A stretch of 7,861 nucleotides of DNA from positions 1 to 7,861 of the forward strand of contig CAIRNC010000036.1 of assembly GCA_903879875.1 (NCBI GenBank). Direction: 5' to 3'. Of the stretch, positions 1-6,048 are shown piece after piece; position 1 is the first letter of the stretch; the number at the start of each line of letters is the position of its first letter. A model generated the notes under the pieces. That model was not told the DNA's origin and made no database searches. It saw only the letters and a program-made list of their open reading frames with translations. The DNA comes from an uncultured Bacteroidota bacterium. Its GTDB lineage: Bacteria > Bacteroidota > Bacteroidia > Flavobacteriales > Flavobacteriaceae. A program made the position numbers and the translations under genes.

Positions 1-749
1 CAACCGATTTACAAGGACCTCCTATTTCTGGCTATTTCAAAAAAAGAGTTTTGATAGAAGATTATACAGGAACTTGGTGTGGAAATTGCGCTCGAGTTGC
101 TTATGCTATTGAACAGGTCCAAGCGCAAACAGACGATGCGGTCGTAGTTGCTATTCATAATGGGAATGATCCTTATGATTATGCTGATATTCAACCGTTG
201 AAAGACTTAGTTTCGCCAAATGACCCTTTGGCATTGCCAATTTCAAGACTAAATAGAACTACAGTATGGAAATTTCCAGAAGTAACAAATATAGCTCAGG
301 CTATTAATTTAACAAGTGCAAATTGCGGTATAGGAATTGCTTTAGATGCTGCTGTTTCAAATGGAAATATAAATTTGGATGTGAAATTAAATTTTGCTCA
401 ACAATATACAGGATTAAAACTAGTAGTTTTAGTTTTAGAGAATGATCTAATCCATGATCAAACCAATTATTCTTCTTATTTCGGAAGTTCTAATTCACCA
501 ACTTATCATAATTACGTTCATAAACATGTACTAAGGAGTTCACTTACACCACTACTTGGCAGTCCAATAACTGAAAACATTTTAGTCAGCCAACAACTTT
601 TAAAAACTTTTTCAGTGCCAGTTCCAGCTTCGATTAGCAATGCTGCAAACCTTAGCTTTGTAGCTATTGTTACCGATCAGAATAATAATGCTTTAAATTC
701 TAGAGCAGTTAACGCGAACGAAACTCAAACTATGGAACAAAATCCATAA
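1..749 (+). CDS. Omp28-related exported thioredoxin-fold protein, 3' part
   Basis: The gene enters from the left edge. The frame is open from base 3 with no start codon, so the N-terminus, including any signal peptide, lies outside the window; a TTG at 51 is internal. About 248 residues are visible. The segment just before a WCGNC motif (bases 75-89), with the run EDYTGTWCGNC, is characteristic of Omp28-type proteins of Bacteroidota. These have a thioredoxin-like domain followed by a beta-rich C-terminal half. The CxxC motif is intact, so redox activity is possible, but the family's biochemical role is poorly known. Members are exported to the cell envelope or outer membrane. The C-terminus ends in NETQTMEQNP and shows no obvious type IX secretion tail. 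A hairpin follows 12 bases after the stop, so this is the last gene of its transcript. The family assignment comes from motif recognition and has not been searched. Confidence 0.85.
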   Translation, partial: TDLQGPPISGYFKKRVLIEDYTGTWCGNCARVAYAIEQVQAQTDDAVVVAIHNGNDPYDYADIQPLKDLVSPNDPLALPISRLNRTTVWKFPEVTNIAQAINLTSANCGIGIALDAAVSNGNINLDVKLNFAQQYTGLKLVVLVLENDLIHDQTNYSSYFGSSNSPTYHNYVHKHVLRSSLTPLLGSPITENILVSQQLLKTFSVPVPASISNAANLSFVAIVTDQNNNALNSRAVNANETQTMEQNP

Positions 750-761
750 ACACCAATTTAA

Positions 762-788
762 AAAAGTCAAATTATTAATTTGACTTTT
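762..788 (+). terminator. Hairpin terminator after the Omp28-like gene
   Basis: A perfect inverted repeat has 13-base arms at 762-774 and 776-788, so the hairpin tip uses a few of the central A/T pairs. The descending arm ends in TTTT and the ascending arm begins with AAAA, the usual form of a Bacteroidota intrinsic terminator. It starts 12 bases after the stop at 749 and separates this transcript from rpiB. Confidence 0.75.
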
Positions 789-816
789 AGATAGTAATAT
801 ATCAACTAAACCATTC

Positions 817-824
817 TATATTTG
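817..824 (+). promoter_or_regulatory. Candidate -7 box for rpiB
   Basis: TATATTTG fits the Bacteroidota -7 consensus TAnnTTTG exactly. It would place the transcription start near 830, giving a leader of roughly 20 bases before the rpiB ATG at 853. I found no good TTTG -33 element at the usual distance, so this rests on the -7 match, its position after a terminator and its distance from the gene. Confidence 0.5.
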
Positions 825-852
825 TTCTGTTAATTTTGAACAAAATCAAATC

Positions 853-1284
853 ATGAAAATCGCAATTGGAAACGATCACGCAGGACCCGATTATAAAATA
901 GCAATTGTTCAATTTCTAAAAGAAAATGGACATGAAGTTACGAATTATGGGACAGATACTTTTGAAAGTGTTGATTATCCAGACTTTGGACACCGTGTAG
1001 CAAATGATGTGACTACCCAAAAAGCAGATATTGGCATAGTAATTTGTGGTTCTGGAAATGGAATTGCAATGACAGTCAATAAACATCAAAATGTTCGAGC
1101 AGCACTTTGTTGGACTAAAGAAATTGCAGTTTTAGCACGACAACATAATGATGCAAATATAATTAGTATTCCGGCACGTTTTACTTCTATTCAACAAGCG
1201 GTTGAAATGGTAGCTGCTTTTTTAAACACCACTTTTGAAGGGGGAAGACATCAAGTTCGAGTTAATAAAATTGCCTGTAATTAA
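853..1284 (+). CDS. rpiB: Ribose-5-phosphate isomerase B
   Basis: RpiB interconverts ribose 5-phosphate and ribulose 5-phosphate in the cytosolic non-oxidative pentose phosphate pathway. The 143 residues match the usual RpiB/LacA-LacB length. The start MKIAIGNDHAG carries the conserved D8-H9 pair. CGSGNGIAM (residues 65-73) contains the catalytic cysteine C65 (Cys66 in E. coli numbering) and the anion-binding loop. RQHNDAN (96-102) supplies H98, placed like the histidine that helps open the sugar ring in characterised RpiB. The cysteine indicates the E. coli-type active site, not the mycobacterial glutamate type. The ATG at 853 gives the canonical N-terminus. No Shine-Dalgarno is visible, as is usual in this phylum. 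The gene appears monocistronic: a terminator lies upstream, and a bidirectional terminator shared with the convergent RRM gene lies downstream. Nothing in the active site looks broken. Confidence 0.96.
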   Translation: MKIAIGNDHAGPDYKIAIVQFLKENGHEVTNYGTDTFESVDYPDFGHRVANDVTTQKADIGIVICGSGNGIAMTVNKHQNVRAALCWTKEIAVLARQHNDANIISIPARFTSIQQAVEMVAAFLNTTFEGGRHQVRVNKIACN

Positions 1285-1301
1285 TTGAAATCTTTAAACA
1301 T

Positions 1302-1340
1302 AAAAAAAGCCATTTATCGAATTGATAAATGGCTTTTTTT
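1302..1340. terminator. Bidirectional terminator between rpiB and the RRM gene
   Basis: A perfect 17-base inverted repeat (1302-1318 and 1324-1340) encloses the loop GAATT. The GC-containing core GCCATTTATC is flanked by seven A on the left and seven or more T on the right. On either strand it therefore reads as a stem followed by a U-tract. It lies 18 bases after the rpiB stop and about 58 bases after the stop of the minus-strand RRM gene, so it can serve both convergent genes. Confidence 0.9.
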
Positions 1341-1398
1341 TAATTGATTTATTAAAATCAATACATCTTTCAGAAAAGAATTTAGAAAAAATTACGTA

Positions 1399-1782
1399 TT
1401 AGTAACCTCCTCTGTTTCCACCTCCACGATTGTCTCCACCACGACTGTTTCCACCGTATCCACCACCGCTATTGCGATCGTTTCCACCATATCCACCACC
1501 ACGATTTCCACCACCATTGAAGCTTCTTCTTTCTCCTTCTGGTTTTGGCTCTGATTTATTTACAACAATTGCACGACCTTGAACAGTAGCCCCGTTCAAT
1601 TCATCGATTGCTTTTTGTGCTTCATCATCATTTGACATTTCAACAAAACCGAATCCTTTACTTCTTCCAGTAAATTTGTCAGTTATAATTTTTACAGAAT
1701 CAACTGCACCGTAAGCCTCGAAAGACTCTCTTAAATCTGCTTCCTCAATACTGAATGGAAGACTTCCTACGAAAATATTCAT
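1399..1782 (-). CDS. Single-RRM glycine-rich RNA-binding protein
   Basis: This cytosolic RNA-binding protein has 127 residues. An RNA recognition motif covers residues 1-76, with RNP2 as IFVGSL (3-8) and RNP1 as KGFGFVEM (42-49). In RNP1 the two central aromatics are kept, but the usual final F/Y is methionine. The linker KSEPKPEGERR leads to a low-complexity tail (about 89-127) of GG, GY and RGG repeats ending in GGY, like eukaryotic and cyanobacterial glycine-rich RNA-binding proteins. Members in cyanobacteria and Bacteroidota have been linked to cold response and RNA chaperoning; I infer such a role here without direct evidence. The ATG at 1782 is chosen because RNP2 begins at residue 3, as in relatives. 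The gene ends at the terminator shared with rpiB and has its own candidate promoter, so it is probably monocistronic. Confidence 0.95.
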   Translation of the reverse strand: MNIFVGSLPFSIEEADLRESFEAYGAVDSVKIITDKFTGRSKGFGFVEMSNDDEAQKAIDELNGATVQGRAIVVNKSEPKPEGERRSFNGGGNRGGGYGGNDRNSGGGYGGNSRGGDNRGGGNRGGY

Positions 1783-1807
1783 AATTACTAATTTAGTATA
1801 ATTCCAA

Positions 1808-1815
1808 CAAATGTA
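1808..1815 (-). promoter_or_regulatory. Candidate -7 box for the RRM gene
   Basis: On the minus strand these bases read TACATTTG, an exact match to TAnnTTTG, about 25 bases upstream of the ATG at 1782. The predicted leader is under 20 bases. A TTG lies upstream (minus-strand complement of 1831-1833) at a spacing of about 15 bases, a little short for the usual -33 element. Confidence 0.5.
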
Positions 1816-1925
1816 ATCTTATTTTCAATGCAATCCACTATATATTAAGTTATTTAATTTAATATTATAGATTTAGAAATTTTAGTTAGCTATTATTTGA
1901 TTTGTTTTGGAGAAAATTTTATCAT

Positions 1926-1955
1926 AAAAAAAACCATCTGAATCTCAGATGGTTT
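1926..1955 (-). terminator. Terminator after the small lipoprotein gene
   Basis: An 11-base perfect stem (1931-1941 with 1945-1955) encloses a three-base loop. On the minus strand it is followed by a run of eight T, the complement of the A-run at 1926-1933, part of which belongs to the stem. It begins 24 bases after the stop of the minus-strand gene ending at 1979 and separates it from the RRM gene ahead. Confidence 0.85.
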
Positions 1956-1978
1956 GTATAATTGTCCTATTTATGGAT

Positions 1979-2491
1979 TTATTGAACCGGAATTCTATAA
2001 ATAAAACCTTGTTGAAAGTTTAAATTTTCTGGAACTATTGTGTTTGTTCCTAAATATTTGGCATTAAATCTAAAGGTTCCAGATAATTTTTTGGTGTTTA
2101 AATCATATTCTGTGATTACAATTTCACCATTACCTAAGTCTTTTCCTGTAGCATAGTCAAGTATAACACCTCCATCAGAGTAACTATAGGTAGCTTTAAT
2201 TGTGTCTGCAATATTTAGTGGTGTTACAGGAGCTTCTGAGCCCAATTTATAAGTTACAGGATTGGCTTTAGAAATTGGTGCTGTTGGTGTAGGTATTACT
2301 AATGAAACAACCTCTGAGCCGTGAAAAGCATTAATAGTCATGTAATGATTTAATGTATCACTTGTTGTAGCATCTGCTTTCCATAAAAAATTATCTTTTT
2401 GACCTTGAAAAGCAGGGTCGTTAAATTTTACATCTTTTTCACAAGATACAATAGCTACCATTAGTATTAAAAGCGATGCGATTTTTTTCAT
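1979..2491 (-). CDS. Small DUF6252-like lipoprotein
   Basis: The preferred reading is 170 residues from the ATG at 2491. This gives a typical lipoprotein signal: KK at residues 2-3, a hydrophobic stretch and a lipobox ending in C17 (AIVSC). A longer reading from 2533 would add 14 residues before the signal peptide and would start beside a candidate promoter box, so it is disfavoured. Mature EKD after the cysteine carries acidic residues, and acidic residues here often mark surface export in Bacteroidota. W37 in the FLWKAD segment, the run of beta-like segments, and the closing motif KLSGTFRFNA (about 135-144) resemble the DUF6252 family, small beta-rich lipoproteins of unknown function. The assignment is by eye. 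The gene stands alone between its own terminator and a divergent promoter region shared with rpsP. Function unknown. Confidence 0.88.
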   Translation of the reverse strand: MKKIASLLILMVAIVSCEKDVKFNDPAFQGQKDNFLWKADATTSDTLNHYMTINAFHGSEVVSLVIPTPTAPISKANPVTYKLGSEAPVTPLNIADTIKATYSYSDGGVILDYATGKDLGNGEIVITEYDLNTKKLSGTFRFNAKYLGTNTIVPENLNFQQGFIYRIPVQ

Positions 2492-2530
2492 CAGAATAGT
2501 ACGTTTAAAAGTTTTTATAAAAATTAAATA

Positions 2531-2538
2531 CAAAAATA
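2531..2538 (-). promoter_or_regulatory. Candidate -7 box for the lipoprotein gene
   Basis: The minus strand reads TATTTTTG, matching TAnnTTTG, about 40 bases upstream of the ATG at 2491. No convincing -33 TTTG is present. The box directly abuts the alternative upstream start at 2533, which argues that the protein starts at 2491. AT-richness makes chance matches possible. Confidence 0.35.
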
Positions 2539-2640
2539 GTTTTTAAAACGAAATAATCTAATTAAAGTAGAAGAAAATATGCTTTTAAAACAATAATTAA
2601 CATTTTTGCATAAAAACGACTCAATAAAAACTAAAACTAA

Positions 2641-2671
2641 TTAGTTCGTTAGAAAAAAAATATTACTTTTG
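2641..2671 (+). promoter_or_regulatory. Promoter of the rpsP-rimM cluster
   Basis: TACTTTTG at 2664-2671 fits the TAnnTTTG -7 box. TTAG at 2641-2644 matches three of four bases of the -33 element TTTG at a spacer of exactly 19 bases. Transcription would start near 2678, leaving a leader of about 40 bases before the rpsP ATG at 2721. This is the best-formed promoter in the window, as expected for a ribosomal protein gene. Confidence 0.65.
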
Positions 2672-2685
2672 CACACTTAATTAAC

Positions 2686-2701
2686 GGAGGTCGAGTACCT
2701 C
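2686..2701 (+). promoter_or_regulatory. rpsP leader hairpin containing GGAGG
   Basis: In the short leader between the predicted start site and rpsP, GAGGT (2687-2691) pairs with ACCTC (2697-2701) around the loop CGAGT. The left arm overlaps GGAGG (2686-2690), a strong Shine-Dalgarno-like string in an otherwise AT-rich leader, but it lies about 30 bases upstream of the ATG, too far for normal use. It may be a leader element controlling S16 synthesis; that is inference. Confidence 0.4.
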
Positions 2702-2720
2702 AAAATTTAATCATAAGATT

Positions 2721-3278
2721 ATGTCAGTAAAAATTAGATTACAAAGACACGGAAAAAAAGGAAAACCTTTTTACTGGGTTGTAGCGGCAGATGCTCGCTC
2801 AAAAAGAGACGGTAAATACTTAGAAAAAATAGGTACTTACAATCCAAATACAAACCCTGCAACTATTGAATTAGATTTGAATAGCGCAGTACAATGGTTG
2901 CACAATGGTGCTCAACCAACGGATACTGCAAGAGCTATTCTTTCTTACAAAGGAGCATTATTGAAACACCATCTTGATGGAGGTATTCGTAAAGGAGCTT
3001 TAACTCAAGAGCAAGCAGATTCTAAATTAGCTACTTGGTTAGAAGCAAAAGCTGGAAAAGTAGATGCTAAAAAAGAAGGTTTGACTAAAGCTCAAGCAGA
3101 TGCTAAAGCAAAAGCTTTTAAAGCGGAACAAGCGGTAAATGCAAAACGTTTGGCTGATGCTGCAAAAGCTGAAGCTGATTTAATTGCTGCTGAAGCTGCA
3201 ACTGCAGAATTAGAAACAGAAGCTACAGAAGACGAAGCTCCTACAACTGAAGAAAATAACGAAGAAACTGAAGCTTAA
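2721..3278 (+). CDS. rpsP: 30S ribosomal protein S16 with long C-terminal tail
   Basis: S16 is a primary assembly protein of the 30S subunit. The first 85 residues or so form the conserved S16 fold: MSVKIRLQRHGKKGKPFY at the N-terminus, ADARSKRDGKYLEKIGTYNP (23-42), then WLHNGAQPTDTARAIL (59-74). Bacterial S16 proteins are often 80-90 residues, whereas this one has 185. The added 95 or so residues are rich in Ala, Lys and Glu, look helical, and contain two related segments LTQEQAD (94-100) and LTKAQAD (121-127). The last 25 are very acidic. Such tails are common in Bacteroidota S16 and do not suggest a fusion error. The ATG at 2721 gives the standard N-terminus. It is the first gene of its transcript, 14 bases before rimM, and has the strongest promoter in the window. 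Confidence 0.98.
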   Translation: MSVKIRLQRHGKKGKPFYWVVAADARSKRDGKYLEKIGTYNPNTNPATIELDLNSAVQWLHNGAQPTDTARAILSYKGALLKHHLDGGIRKGALTQEQADSKLATWLEAKAGKVDAKKEGLTKAQADAKAKAFKAEQAVNAKRLADAAKAEADLIAAEAATAELETEATEDEAPTTEENNEETEA

Positions 3279-3292
3279 TTTAAGTTGCGATA

Positions 3293-3817
3293 ATGCGTAA
3301 AGAAGAGTGTTTCTATTTAGGTAAAATCGCAAAAAAATTTAGTTTTAAAGGGGATGTCCTTATTTATTTAGATACTGACGAACCTGAGTTATATGATAAT
3401 TTGGAATCAGTGTTTGTTGAATGCAACAAACACTTGGTTCCTTTTTTTATTGAAAACTGTTCTCTTCACAAAAATGATTTTTTAAGAGTTCATTTTGAAG
3501 ATGTAAATTCTGAAGAAGATGCAGATGCTATTTTAGGCAATGGAATTTATCTTCCATTGAAAATGTTGCCCAAACTTAGTGGCAATAAATTTTACTTCCA
3601 TGAAGTTGTTGGTTTTGAAATCGAAGATCAACGATTGGGGGTTTTCGGAGTTATTCAGGCCGTAAACGACACTACTGCTCAACCTCTTTTTGAAGTTTTG
3701 AATGGTAATGTAGAAATGCTTATCCCAATGATAGATCATTTTTTAGTAAAAATTGATCGAGCGAATAAAAAAGTTATAATGAATTTGCCTGAAGGGCTCG
3801 TTGAAATGTACCTTTAG
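3293..3817 (+). CDS. rimM: Ribosome maturation factor RimM
   Basis: RimM binds S19 and the 30S head and assists late 16S rRNA processing and 30S maturation. The 174 residues match the family. The N-terminal RimM domain begins with CFYLGKIAKKFSFKGDV (6-22), corresponding to the usual G-K-I-x-K-x-x-G-x-K-G motif, although the common central HG is FS here. A PRC-barrel domain starts around YFHEVVGFEIED (101-112) and ends with IPMIDHFLVKIDRANKKVIM and LPEGLVEMY, the typical RimM C-terminus. It follows rpsP by 14 bases and is almost certainly co-transcribed with it, the conserved rpsP-rimM pairing. In many bacteria trmD and rplS come next; here a different RNA methyltransferase gene follows after 78 bases. 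No separate promoter or Shine-Dalgarno was seen. Confidence 0.96.
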   Translation: MRKEECFYLGKIAKKFSFKGDVLIYLDTDEPELYDNLESVFVECNKHLVPFFIENCSLHKNDFLRVHFEDVNSEEDADAILGNGIYLPLKMLPKLSGNKFYFHEVVGFEIEDQRLGVFGVIQAVNDTTAQPLFEVLNGNVEMLIPMIDHFLVKIDRANKKVIMNLPEGLVEMYL

Positions 3818-3823
3818 AAACAA

Positions 3824-3848
3824 AGTGTTCCGTTTTTAGTGTTCCGTT
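3824..3848 (+). repeat. Tandem 11-base direct repeat after rimM
   Basis: AGTGTTCCGTT occurs twice, at 3824-3834 and 3838-3848, separated by TTT. It starts six bases after the rimM stop, inside the 78-base gap before the methyltransferase gene. It contains no hairpin or promoter match that I can see. It may be simple duplication or a protein-binding site. Confidence 0.6.
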
Positions 3849-3895
3849 ACTCAAAAATGCAAATCATAATTCGTTAAACTTCAATCTGAAATAGT

Positions 3896-4600
3896 ATGTT
3901 TCATTTCAAACAATTTTCTGTAAATCAAGACCAATGTGCAATGAAAATTGGCACAGATGGGGTTTTGCTTGGCGCTTGGTGTCCCATTGATAACAATCCC
4001 TATTCCATTTTGGATATTGGAACAGGAACTGGAATAATTGCTTTGATGCTTGCTCAACGAAGTAGTGCCCAACAAATAGATGCTTTAGAGATTGACGAAC
4101 AAGCTTATGAACAAGCTACTGATAATTTTGAAAATTCTCCTTGGAACGACCGCCTATTTTGCTTTCATGCGGGTTTGGATGAATTTGTTGAAGAACCTGA
4201 AGAGGAATATGATTTGATTGTTTCTAATCCTCCTTTTTATAAAAACGATTATAAAACGTCTAACGAACAACGCGATTTAGCTCGTTTTCAAGATGCGCTT
4301 CCATTTGAAGATTTAATTGAAGCAGCTGATTTGTTACTTTCTGAAAACGGCATTTTAGCAATTATTATTCCTTATACAGAAGAAGATCGTTTTGTTACTT
4401 TGGCAAACGATTTTGAATTATTTCCCTTTAAAATTTCTCATGTTCAAGGAACTCCAACTGCTGAAGTCAAACGAAGTTTAATGGCTTTCAGTAGAATAAA
4501 ATCTGAATGTATCATCGACAACTTAGTTATTGAAACACAAAGACACTGCTATACCGAAGCATATACTACATTGACAAAAGATTTTTATTTGAAGTTATAG
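3896..4600 (+). CDS. trmN6: tRNA1(Val) adenine-37 N6-methyltransferase (TrmN6/YfiC type)
   Basis: This is a class I S-adenosylmethionine-dependent methyltransferase of 234 residues. The opening FHFKQFSVNQDQCAMKIGTD (2-21) is the family signature ahead of the SAM fold. Motif I is LDIGTGTGIIAL (39-50), the acidic end of strand 2 is ALEID (63-67), and the catalytic motif is NPPF (111-114), the form used for N6-adenine methylation. E. coli TrmN6 (YfiC) methylates N6 of A37 in tRNA1(Val); full-length similarity and the N-terminal signature favour this role over rRNA or DNA methylation, but the tRNA target is inferred. The gene follows rimM by 78 bases with no recognisable promoter or terminator between, so co-transcription with rpsP-rimM is likely. 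The ATG at 3896 gives the standard N-terminus. Confidence 0.9.
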   Translation: MFHFKQFSVNQDQCAMKIGTDGVLLGAWCPIDNNPYSILDIGTGTGIIALMLAQRSSAQQIDALEIDEQAYEQATDNFENSPWNDRLFCFHAGLDEFVEEPEEEYDLIVSNPPFYKNDYKTSNEQRDLARFQDALPFEDLIEAADLLLSENGILAIIIPYTEEDRFVTLANDFELFPFKISHVQGTPTAEVKRSLMAFSRIKSECIIDNLVIETQRHCYTEAYTTLTKDFYLKL

Positions 4601-4699
4601 AATATAAATATTATCGAGAAAATATCAGCTAGTTATCGGGACTGTCATTGTAATTTTATACTCGTATTATTTCAAGTTAAATTTTTGATAATAAAAACT

Positions 4700-4727
4700 T
4701 TTGGTTCGTTCATAATTTGTTAATTTG
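4700..4727 (+). promoter_or_regulatory. Candidate promoter of the phosphoesterase gene
   Basis: TTTG at 4700-4703 is followed after 17 bases by TAATTTG at 4721-4727, a one-base-short version of TAnnTTTG. A second TAATTTG lies at 4713-4719 but has no suitable -33 partner. Transcription from this promoter would begin near 4733, placing the ATG at 4743 about 10 bases inside the transcript and excluding the in-frame TTG at 4725 as a start. Confidence 0.45.
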
Positions 4728-4742
4728 TCTAAAAATTTCAAA

Positions 4743-5975
4743 ATGATTCGTTGGATAATTGCTTTACTTGTATTACTCTTTATTGAAATTTATGCTTATC
4801 AAGCATTTAAAACAATATTTAAATTAAAATGGGCCTTATTGGTTTATCAAATTGGGAGTATTTTGTTGCTTCTTTTTTTATTTTATTCTTTTTCTAAATT
4901 TGATCGTTCTGTAGGACAAACCAAGCAAACGATGCTTACCATGGGCATTGTGCTATTGGTATATATCCCCAAAATTTTACTTACTTTAATCATGTTTGGC
5001 GAAGACTTATTTCGTTTAGCCACAGGTGCCATTAATTTTTTTGTAAACAATGATTCTGAAATCAGTAATTTTCCCTCTAGACGAAAATTTGTAAGCCAAG
5101 TGGCAATGGGATTGGCAGCGATACCCTTTGCGTCACTTATTTATGGCATTTTTGAAGGAAAATATAATTTTAAAGTAATAAAACAAACTGTTTTTTTTCC
5201 TGATTTACCCGATGCTTTTGATGGATTCCGAATAACTCAAATTTCAGATGTACATAGCGGTAGCTTTGATAACAAAGAAAAAATTGAATATGCCATTGAT
5301 TTGGTTAATCAACAAAATTCGGATATGATTCTTTTTACTGGTGATATTGTCAATACTCATGCTAAAGAAATGCATCCTTGGTTGGACACTTTCAATCGTA
5401 TAAAGCCCCACAAATATGGTAAATATGCGGTACTTGGAAATCATGATTATGGAGAATATATAACATGGCCATCAATTAAAGATAAAGAAGATAATTTTCA
5501 AGCAATTAAAAATTTGTACCATCAAATAGGGTTTCAATTGTTGCTCAATGAACATGCTTTTATTGAAAAAGAAGCGGATAAAATGGCTTTGGTTGGTGTA
5601 GAAAACTGGGGTCACAACTTCAAGAAAGCAGGTGATTTGAATAAAGCTGCTCAAGGATTAACCAAAGAAGATTTTAAAATTTTAATGTCACATGATCCAT
5701 CCCATTGGGAACATGTGATAAAAAAAGATGACAAACATTTTCATCTAACATTGTCGGGACACACCCATGGATTGCAATTTGGCATTGAAATTCCTGGATT
5801 TTTCAAATGGAGCCCTGTACAATATATGTACAAACAATGGGCGGGATTATACGAAAATTCAGGAAGATACATTTATGTCAATCGTGGATTTGGCTTCCAT
5901 GCTTATCCGGGAAGAGTTGGAATTTGGCCAGAAATAACAGTAATTGAACTAAAAAAAGGAAAAAGTATAGTGTGA
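4743..5975 (+). CDS. Membrane-anchored metallophosphoesterase, YkuE/YaeI-like
   Basis: The 410-residue product has two parts. Residues 1-136 are largely hydrophobic, with segments near 3-20, 30-50 and 64-85, and a fourth at about 119-136. Just before the fourth is SRRKFV (112-117), like a twin-arginine signal motif. The rest is a calcineurin-like phosphoesterase with the full metal-binding series: DVH (D169, H171), GD (D201), GNHD (N233, H234, D235), SHD (H317) and GHTH (H340, H342). Family members hydrolyse phosphodiester or phosphomonoester bonds using two metal ions; relatives such as Bacillus YkuE act at the cell surface, and YaeI-type enzymes have been tied to lipid A precursors. The substrate here is unknown. 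An ATG start is preferred over the in-frame TTG at 4725, which lies inside a promoter-like box. The gene is probably transcribed alone. Confidence 0.9.
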   Translation: MIRWIIALLVLLFIEIYAYQAFKTIFKLKWALLVYQIGSILLLLFLFYSFSKFDRSVGQTKQTMLTMGIVLLVYIPKILLTLIMFGEDLFRLATGAINFFVNNDSEISNFPSRRKFVSQVAMGLAAIPFASLIYGIFEGKYNFKVIKQTVFFPDLPDAFDGFRITQISDVHSGSFDNKEKIEYAIDLVNQQNSDMILFTGDIVNTHAKEMHPWLDTFNRIKPHKYGKYAVLGNHDYGEYITWPSIKDKEDNFQAIKNLYHQIGFQLLLNEHAFIEKEADKMALVGVENWGHNFKKAGDLNKAAQGLTKEDFKILMSHDPSHWEHVIKKDDKHFHLTLSGHTHGLQFGIEIPGFFKWSPVQYMYKQWAGLYENSGRYIYVNRGFGFHAYPGRVGIWPEITVIELKKGKSIV

Positions 5976-5989
5976 TTTGTTAAAATCCC

Positions 5990-5997
5990 TATATTTG
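5990..5997 (+). promoter_or_regulatory. Candidate -7 box for the thioredoxin-like gene
   Basis: TATATTTG matches TAnnTTTG exactly and lies 52 bases before the ATG at 6049, just after the phosphoesterase stop. A TTTG at 5976-5979 is only 10 bases upstream of it, too close for a -33 element, so the match is incomplete. Confidence 0.4.
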
Positions 5998-6048
5998 TAA
6001 TCTAATTGCTTCTTTTTCTTAGAATAGAAAATTAAATATTTTGCTTTT

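Noticed and set aside
51..53. TTG at 51 as the start of the Omp28-like gene
   Set aside because: The frame is open to the left edge, and the residues before it (SGYFKKRVLIEDYTGTWCGNC) belong to the conserved family segment, so the gene starts outside the window.
1399..1515. Repetitive CCACC-rich stretch considered as a DNA repeat or CRISPR-like array
   Set aside because: It is the coding sequence of the RGG/GGY tail of the RRM protein, and its irregular spacing follows the protein composition.
3881..4075. 64-codon minus-strand frame opposite the methyltransferase gene
   Set aside because: It lies antisense to the conserved N-terminus and SAM motif I of the methyltransferase and looks like a chance frame.
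4725..4727. TTG at 4725 as the phosphoesterase start
   Set aside because: It lies inside a -7-like box with a TTTG 17 bases upstream, and the ATG six codons later already gives a complete first membrane segment.
5244..5654. Two minus-strand frames (66 and 60 codons) inside the phosphoesterase gene
   Set aside because: They are antisense to the conserved metal-binding motifs and their translations show no recognisable features.
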